A stretch of DNA of 64,000 nt from Candidatus Edwardsbacteria bacterium RifOxyA12_full_54_48 (lineage in GTDB: Bacteria; Edwardsbacteria; AC1; EtOH8): contig MFFN01000008.1 in NCBI GenBank assembly GCA_001777915.1, positions 73,222 to 137,221 on the forward strand, written 5' to 3'. Below, piece after piece: positions 58,358 to 64,000 of the stretch. Position 1 is the first letter of the stretch. Every line of letters starts with the position of its first letter. The position numbers were made by a program, and so were the translations under genes. The notes under the pieces were generated by a model. It did no database searches, had not been told where the DNA came from, and saw only the letters and a list, made by a program, of their open reading frames with translations.

Positions 58358-60508
58358 TCATGGTTTGAAGTCCGGGTCGTTCAGGCTGCCGCGGTCCAGT
58401 TGTTCGAAGTTATAGTCCTTGCTCTGCATGTTCAGGTTCTGCAGACGGTGGATATCGCAGCTCTTGGCCGGCAGGTTGGCCTTGAGGAATATCTCGCTCC
58501 TGGGGCTGGGGCAGGCCGGGGTGGCCAGCAGTCCGGACTCGGTGCAGATGGTGGCCGAGACGATATCCCCCGGCACCGAAAAATCCTTGACCGGCAGGCT
58601 GTCGGTGGCCTGTTTCATAAAGGCCGCCCAGATGGGCAGGGCCAGCCCGGCCCCGGTGGCGCCTTCGGCCACGGTCTTCTTCTGATCGAAGCCCACCCAC
58701 ACCCCGCATACCAGGTCCGGGGTGTAGCCCACGAACCAGGTGTCGGTATAATCATTGGTGGTCCCGGTCTTGCCCCCGGCCGGGCGGGTGAATCCCAGGC
58801 TGCGGGCTGCAATCCCGGTGCCGTGGTCCACCACCGTCTTCATCATGTTGGCCATGATATAGGCGGTCTGGGGAGACAGCACCTCCTCGGCGTAGGGGTG
58901 GGTCTCCTCCAACACGGTGCCGTTCTTGTCCAGCACCTTCAGGATCATCAGCGGCTCCACCCTGATCCCGCGGTTGGCAAATACTCCGTAGGCGCTGACC
59001 ATGTCTATCATGCTGATGTCGGCCGAGCCCAGGGCCAGTGACAGCACCGCCGGCAGCGGGGTCCGGATGCCCATTTTGCGGGCGTAGCTGATGACGGTGG
59101 AGGGCCCGACGCTCTGGATCAGCTTGACCGCTATCAGGTTCTTGGACAGGGCCAGCCCCCGCCGCAGCGAGGTGGGGCCGTCGAATTTGCCGTCGTAATT
59201 GCGGGGATACCATGGTTCTCCCGATCCGTCATCCTCTATCACGATGGGGGCGTCCAGGATAACGTCGCCGGGGGAAAAGCCGTTGTCGATGGCGGCGGTG
59301 TAGATGAAGGGCTTGAAGGCCGAGCCGGCCTGGCGGCGCGACTGGATGGTCCGGTTGAATTTGCTGATCAGATAATCGCGCCCCCCGATCATGGCCAGGA
59401 TATGCCCGGTGTGCGGATCCAGGGCCAGCAGGGCGTCCTGGATATAGGGGGTGTTGACTATATCGGTCTCGACCTTGGGCGTTTTGAAATCCCTGCGCCG
59501 GGGAACCAGCCTGTAACGGTCCTCCAACTGTTCCAACCAGTTCTCGGAGACCTGGTTGGCGGCCTGCTGCAGCTTGATGTCCAGGGTGGTGTAGACCTGC
59601 ATGGCTCCCTGGTAGATGGCGTTGGCCCCGTATTTGGCCTCCAGGTATTTGCGGACCTCCTCCACGAAATAGGGGGCGTCATTGAGCCGCAATTCGCGGG
59701 GCTTGACCACTATCTCCGTCTTTCGGGCGGAATCGGCCTGGGTCCGGGTGATAGCTTCGGTGGCCACCATGGCCTCCAGCACGGTGTTCCTTCTTTTCAA
59801 AGCCGCTTCGGGATGGGTGTAGGGGGTGTATATCGATGGGCCGCGCGGCATCCCGGCCAACATGGCCGCCTGGGGCAGTGTCAAACTGTCCACGTCCCGG
59901 CCGAAATACATCTGGGAGGCGGTCTGGACCCCGTAGGCTCCGTGGCCGTAATTTATCTGGTTGAAATACAGTTCCAATATCTCGTCCTTGGAGAACAACC
60001 GTTCGATCTTCATGGCCAGTATGGCCTCGGCGATCTTGCGTGACAGGGTGCGGTCCTGGGTCAGGAACATGTTGCGGGCCAGCTGCTGGGTGATGGTGGA
60101 GGCGCCGCGCAAGCGCTTGCTGCGGCGCAGCACGAAGTCCTTGACTGCCGCGGCGTAGCCGAATAAATCGACCCCCCAGTGGGAGCGGAAACTGCGGTCC
60201 TCAATGGCGATGGTGGCATCGATCAGGTTTTTGGGTATCCTGGCCAGCGGGGCCACCACCCGATGCTCCTCGGCGAATTCGTAGATCAGGATGCTGTTCC
60301 GGTCGAAAACCTTGGTGCCCTGCTTGGGCTGCATTTCCTGAAGGGTGCGAGTGGATGGCAGTCCCCGGCTGTAGAAGGCGAAAGTCCCGGCCAGGAAACC
60401 TAGCAGGAAGATCAGGGCCAGTGCTGTAAAAAATCCCGCCCTGAGGAAATTTCTTCTTGTTTTACGTTTTACCTTGAGGGAAAATTTCCCCCTGTAGAAT
60501 TTTGCCAT
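58358..60508 (-). CDS. Penicillin-binding protein 1A (peptidoglycan glycosyltransferase/transpeptidase)
   Basis: 716 residues from ATG 60508 (722 from an upstream TTG; neither has a good Shine-Dalgarno). A membrane anchor at about 24-46 is followed by the GT51 domain with the catalytic Glu in TIAIEDRSFRSHWGVD and RGASTITQQLARNMFL. The transpeptidase has SxxK as SAFK in RRQAGSAFKPF (about 390), SKN in ALSKNL, and KTG in GGKTGTTNDYTDTWFVGY. This builds and crosslinks glycan. It is bifunctional and complete. Confidence 0.95.
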   Translation of the reverse strand: MAKFYRGKFSLKVKRKTRRNFLRAGFFTALALIFLLGFLAGTFAFYSRGLPSTRTLQEMQPKQGTKVFDRNSILIYEFAEEHRVVAPLARIPKNLIDATIAIEDRSFRSHWGVDLFGYAAAVKDFVLRRSKRLRGASTITQQLARNMFLTQDRTLSRKIAEAILAMKIERLFSKDEILELYFNQINYGHGAYGVQTASQMYFGRDVDSLTLPQAAMLAGMPRGPSIYTPYTHPEAALKRRNTVLEAMVATEAITRTQADSARKTEIVVKPRELRLNDAPYFVEEVRKYLEAKYGANAIYQGAMQVYTTLDIKLQQAANQVSENWLEQLEDRYRLVPRRRDFKTPKVETDIVNTPYIQDALLALDPHTGHILAMIGGRDYLISKFNRTIQSRRQAGSAFKPFIYTAAIDNGFSPGDVILDAPIVIEDDGSGEPWYPRNYDGKFDGPTSLRRGLALSKNLIAVKLIQSVGPSTVISYARKMGIRTPLPAVLSLALGSADISMIDMVSAYGVFANRGIRVEPLMILKVLDKNGTVLEETHPYAEEVLSPQTAYIMANMMKTVVDHGTGIAARSLGFTRPAGGKTGTTNDYTDTWFVGYTPDLVCGVWVGFDQKKTVAEGATGAGLALPIWAAFMKQATDSLPVKDFSVPGDIVSATICTESGLLATPACPSPRSEIFLKANLPAKSCDIHRLQNLNMQSKDYNFEQLDRGSLNDPDFKP

Positions 60509-60894
60509 GATCGGTTTATCCGTCAAAAATTGAAAAAATAGCTGTTCTGATCACATTCCATGCAGGCAGATCATACAGTAAAAAGGGAATGATAAAGCCT
60601 TCAAGACGATGGCGCCTGATGACCTACTTGCCAGAGTAATTCTAAACCTAAAAGGAAGGATAGTCAAGCATAAAACGTGTCTGAAGGAATCCGGTCCGGG
60701 GCATTTTAAATGAAATCTCTCTTGACAATAAACCTATCATTGTGCTACAATTTCTTTTGTGAAAAACAAGAAAGCCTTATACCACGGGCTTGCTTGCATA
60801 GGGGGCCATAATTTAAAAGCCTTTGTTCTCAGTTTTAATAACTGCGGGCAGGGGCTTTTGCACTACCGATCATACTTTTTTAAAAAAGGAGGCT
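60509..60894 (+). promoter_or_regulatory. Divergent gap with sigma70 promoter 60722-60751
   Basis: A 386-nt gap between diverging genes. TTGACA (60722-60727), 18-nt spacer, TACAAT (60746-60751), with GTGCTACAAT shared with the nickel promoter at 18088-18097. It points to the T9SS gene, whose RNA leader would be about 137 nt. No gene is visible in the rest. Confidence 0.7.
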
Positions 60895-62340
60895 ATGCTG
60901 AATATTAAGTTAAATATTTTGGCCGTTATCATAGTGCTGTTCTTTGCAAACATTGTCTCAGCCTGGTCACCACCCTACAACATCTCCAAGAACGACACCG
61001 CCTTGGTATCTTGTTCCCGGCCCTGTATAGCGGCTGATAAAAACGGCAAGGCGCATGTAGTCTGGGAGGCATGGAGGTATGACAATTATTGGGGGCCGCA
61101 TTGGGTAATGTATTCTTCCGGCAAAGACACAAATTGGTCAACGCCTATTTGGTTGTCGAACGACACACCCAGCGTTTCCTCATTGACGCCCAATATAGTA
61201 GTTGACACAAGCGGCAGGCCATTTGTAGGTTGGTCCGATGAAGGCAGCGGCAACATTTATTTTAGCTATCATAACGGAAGCAATTGGACAACTCCTCAAG
61301 CCATAGCAAATCAAGGTGGCGGTCATAGTGGTTTGCGTATGGCTGTTGATAAACAAAACAACATACATGCAACCTGGCATTCTTATGCTGACACATTTGG
61401 TGTTTTTTACAGCCGTTGGAACTGGAGCGATTGGTCTGCGCCGGTTGAGATGGCGCCGGATAGCAATATAAAAATGGGTTGGCCGGATATTGCCATTGAT
61501 AGTTACGGCAACCCACATATAATAGCAATGGACTACCGGAATAGCCTGGGATACCCGCTGGCTTACTTTCAATATAACGGCGTAGGCTGGCAAAAGATGC
61601 TGAATCCGCCGGATACTTCAACAGGGCAAACATGCTATCCCCGCATAAGCATCGGGCTAAATGATACTATCCATTTGGTTTGGGAGGAAAGATATGGCGG
61701 TTCTATAAGTTATTATACGTGCGGTAAAAATAATCTCTGGTCAACGCCTCGTAGACTAATGGACAGTCTATATTCATATGAACCGGGTATTGTTACTACA
61801 AATAAAATGGTGTATTGCGCTATAAATCCAGCCAATAAAGACTCGTTTTTAGGCGTAAGTATAGTAAAACGTGATAGCTTTGGACAATGGACTTTGCCAA
61901 TGCCTATAATTGAAGCCACACGGTGTGCGTTGCTAACGTTTTATACAAATAAATTTAATATTTATACTTCATGGTCTCATTCTGGCTGGATTGAATATAG
62001 CTATGATACTGTCTATGTGTCCGGCATTCAAAATGAAATAAATCCGTCCACAACTATAAGTCCACCATTATTGATTTTGAAAGACATTTACCCCAATCCT
62101 TTCAAAATAGATGCTAAGATTGTCTATGCCCTAAAAAACGCAGATAATATTATTCTTAATATTTATAACCTTGCCGGCCAGTTGGTTAAAAGCCGCAATT
62201 GTGGTTTTAAAAAATCCGGCACGCACAAAGTAACTATTACTGCTGATTCATCACTATCTTCGGGTGTTTACTTTTATAAACTAAAATTAAAATCAGGCAA
62301 ATATGCCACGCCTTTAAAGAAATTCATTATTATTCGTTGA
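60895..62340 (+). CDS. Secreted propeller-like protein with T9SS sorting domain
   Basis: 481 residues. The signal peptide is at about 1-22 (ANIVSA-W). The body has repeated motifs like KAHVVWEAWRYDN, RPFVGWSDEGSGNIYFSYHNGSNWTTP, NIHATWHSYADT and TIHLVWEERYGGSISYYT, a sialidase-like or Kelch-like beta-propeller. Residues about 395-481 are a T9SS C-terminal domain (IYPNPFKIDAKIVYALKNADNIILNIYNLAGQLV, GVYFYKLKLKSGKY). AAGGAGG precedes ATG 60895. It is followed by a peptidase gene with the same style of propeller, so they may act together on the cell surface. Confidence 0.8.
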   Translation: MLNIKLNILAVIIVLFFANIVSAWSPPYNISKNDTALVSCSRPCIAADKNGKAHVVWEAWRYDNYWGPHWVMYSSGKDTNWSTPIWLSNDTPSVSSLTPNIVVDTSGRPFVGWSDEGSGNIYFSYHNGSNWTTPQAIANQGGGHSGLRMAVDKQNNIHATWHSYADTFGVFYSRWNWSDWSAPVEMAPDSNIKMGWPDIAIDSYGNPHIIAMDYRNSLGYPLAYFQYNGVGWQKMLNPPDTSTGQTCYPRISIGLNDTIHLVWEERYGGSISYYTCGKNNLWSTPRRLMDSLYSYEPGIVTTNKMVYCAINPANKDSFLGVSIVKRDSFGQWTLPMPIIEATRCALLTFYTNKFNIYTSWSHSGWIEYSYDTVYVSGIQNEINPSTTISPPLLILKDIYPNPFKIDAKIVYALKNADNIILNIYNLAGQLVKSRNCGFKKSGTHKVTITADSSLSSGVYFYKLKLKSGKYATPLKKFIIIR

Positions 62341-62410
62341 TATTGGCTTACTTTTAAATGTGGGACTATTAACCAAAAAAAACTAAAACCATCAAAAGGA
62401 GGAAACACAA

Positions 62411-64000
62411 ATGCGGCAAAAATATGTCGGCTTTATTGTTGTTGCGCTGGTTCTTCTATTGACCGGCGCCGTAAGCTGGGCTAATCACAGCGCGGTGATA
62501 ATCACCGGCGATACACCGGCCAAGGAATCCAAGAGCGGGCTTTCCAGTTGGAAGATAGATTCCGAAGACCCCAATAAGGGTTACGACGAATTCTGGAACG
62601 ATACCTACCTGATGTGGGAATTGCTTTACAAGAACAAAGGCTGGGCGAATAACGATATCTACGTTCTTTATGGGAATGGTGATGATTACACTACATTAAA
62701 TGATCGCTACAAAGCATCTGTTCAAACAAACAATGTAATACCGAAGGCCACAGATTACCGCGCCTATTATACCGAAGTGGCCAACATATTCTCTTGGTTA
62801 GCCAACGGCAACGCCGGCCAGGGCATTCCCAAAATGACCGTCAATGACTTTCTTTTCGGCTATACCTTCAATCATGGCGGCACCACCGGCAACAACAACT
62901 CCACACTCGGTCTGATGGATGTCGAAATCACCGATACCGACTTTGCCAACAAAGTGAACCCCATACCATGCTGGGCCAGGGCGTTCTGGATGCAGCAGTG
63001 TTTCAGCGGCGGTTTTATTGACAACCTGCAAAACAGCAAAACAATGGTCAGCACCGCATGCACCGGCAGTGAATCCGCTTACCGGGCCGATAATATCTCC
63101 CGCAATGAATCGCCTCTTCCCGAGAATGAAACATATAATAGCGTGGTATATAATCACGGCGAGTACAACTTTCACATAATGAACTCTCAACGCGGCAAAG
63201 CCCTGTATCCGTATCATCTTCCATATCCGGTTAATGCGGATTATAACGGCAACGGGAAAGTGTCGCTATACGAAAGCAAAGAACACGAGCGTTGGTCCGA
63301 ATCAAGAGTAGAAACACCAATGTGGAGCGACCCCAGCGGGTGGGGGCCATATTTGTATTTAGAATATGGCAATCTAAGCTATAAAGCGCCTATTGCCAGA
63401 ATAAGCGCCTACTACGATCCGTATGCCAATCTTGCTTCAAAAGTGCCCGCTGGCGACACATATATCAATTGGTCTTCCGTGGTCGGAACTTTTCCGGTAA
63501 AAACATATACGCTGACCTATGATCGTTTTCGCGATGGTAACTGGGTCACTTTGTTACAAAATACCACCGCTACTTCCTACACTTTTAAATATTTTTGCCC
63601 CTATACATCAGGCACTGCCTTTAAGGTAAGCGCTTATGATGGAAAGGACAATACATGGTCTAATACCTATATTCTTTACCCGCCTAATCCCGGCGATCCC
63701 ATCGTTTCCTACTCCACCACCCCGGAAGCCACCGCCCATTCCAACGGCAAAAAACTGGTCATAGACAACTCCGGCAAACTGCATGTGGTCTTTACCTCAA
63801 ACGATACCGTTTACCACACTACTTCGGTAGACGACGGCGAAACCTGGTCAACCCAGTCCGCAGTGGGCCAGGGCAAGAACCCGGCCATCGAACTGACAGC
63901 GAGCCAGACGCCCACAATCTGCTGGTCAAAGGGCAATGAACTGTATAATTCCCAACATAGCGCTGATGTTTGGGGCGCGCCTCAACTTATTTATACGGGG
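62411..64000 (+). CDS. Secreted clan CD cysteine peptidase (C13/caspase-like), 3'-truncated by window end
   Basis: Open from ATG 62411 (AGGAGG upstream) to the window end, at least 530 residues. A signal peptide covers about 1-24 (SWA-NHS). The catalytic domain has the His in FNHGG (H155) and Cys in QQCFSGGF (C197), the His-Cys pair of clan CD peptidases such as legumain and caspase. A calcium-loop-like D-x-N-x-N-G motif lies at 277-288 (DYNGNGKVSLYE). After a strand-rich Fn3-like region, an Asp-box (SVDDGETW, 472-479) starts a propeller. The C-terminus, possibly a T9SS domain, is outside. Substrate unknown. Confidence 0.8.
   Translation, partial: MRQKYVGFIVVALVLLLTGAVSWANHSAVIITGDTPAKESKSGLSSWKIDSEDPNKGYDEFWNDTYLMWELLYKNKGWANNDIYVLYGNGDDYTTLNDRYKASVQTNNVIPKATDYRAYYTEVANIFSWLANGNAGQGIPKMTVNDFLFGYTFNHGGTTGNNNSTLGLMDVEITDTDFANKVNPIPCWARAFWMQQCFSGGFIDNLQNSKTMVSTACTGSESAYRADNISRNESPLPENETYNSVVYNHGEYNFHIMNSQRGKALYPYHLPYPVNADYNGNGKVSLYESKEHERWSESRVETPMWSDPSGWGPYLYLEYGNLSYKAPIARISAYYDPYANLASKVPAGDTYINWSSVVGTFPVKTYTLTYDRFRDGNWVTLLQNTTATSYTFKYFCPYTSGTAFKVSAYDGKDNTWSNTYILYPPNPGDPIVSYSTTPEATAHSNGKKLVIDNSGKLHVVFTSNDTVYHTTSVDDGETWSTQSAVGQGKNPAIELTASQTPTICWSKGNELYNSQHSADVWGAPQLIYTG

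Noticed and set aside
1-64000. tRNA or rRNA genes
   Set aside because: By eye I found no T-loop (GGTTCGA/AATCC) with a matching acceptor stem and no rRNA-like stretch; a covariance search could still find one.

Overview
The window looks like chromosomal DNA of an uncultured, probably anaerobic, diderm bacterium near the Fibrobacteres-Chlorobi-Bacteroidetes (FCB) group. The outer-membrane genes bamA, skp/ompH and lpxD point to two membranes. Two secreted proteins carry type IX (T9SS)-style C-terminal sorting domains, and several beta-barrel candidates end in Phe. Paired butyrate kinase and phosphotransbutyrylase genes, together with tryptophanase, suggest acid fermentation and amino-acid use. 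Coding DNA is GC-rich, TTG and GTG starts are common, and recognisable promoters have sigma70-type boxes. The lineage (candidate phyla of the Edwardsbacteria/TA06/WOR-3 kind) is a guess from style, not a result.

Layout. 1-3.9 kb: HEAT-repeat protein, guaA, TPR protein. 3.9-10.6 kb: acyl-phosphate cluster with two butyrate kinases (one with a lysine-rich tail), a SpoIIAA-like protein, a PEGA/TonB-C protein, and two phosphotransbutyrylases flanking a PAS-GGDEF diguanylate cyclase. 10.8-18.05 kb: rpiB, thioredoxin-like protein, a broken 5' copy of glyA, a hicBA toxin-antitoxin pair, intact glyA, a DUF4388-like protein, dCMP deaminase, folK, deoxynucleoside kinase, dapA, queH and nikR. 18.07-22.6 kb: nickel uptake operon behind a sigma70 promoter overlapped by a perfect inverted repeat, closed by a hairpin terminator. 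22.6-31.2 kb: queA, tgt, a histidine phosphatase, a TPR protein coupled to copA, a repeat element flanked by a second copy of the copA 3' end, and a TPR-esterase. 31.5-40.2 kb: a repeat-rich accessory region with a T9SS cargo protein, a CsgG-like protein, an AT-rich gene pair, a MATE transporter, a beta-barrel and a GNAT enzyme. 40.3-54.3 kb: mfd, mcsA-mcsB-clpC, bamA-skp-lpxD, tnaA. 54.4-60.5 kb (minus strand): PBP1A, a GIY-YIG protein, a beta-barrel, an alpha/beta hydrolase, a membrane protein and a metallo-beta-lactamase-fold enzyme. 60.7-64 kb: a second T9SS cargo protein and a truncated clan CD (caspase/legumain-like) peptidase that runs off the end.

Links. Ptb and Buk together turn acyl-CoA into acid plus ATP. 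QueH, QueA and Tgt belong to queuosine synthesis. McsA, McsB and ClpC form an arginine-phosphorylation proteolysis unit. NikR, its likely operator, an outer-membrane barrel, a metal-binding lipoprotein and NikMN-Q-O read as one nickel regulon. BamA would fold the several Phe-ending barrels. Several families of short palindromic repeats sit in the gaps, and two appear to have been translated into protein ends or interiors. I saw no rRNA, tRNA, CRISPR array or intact insertion sequence.
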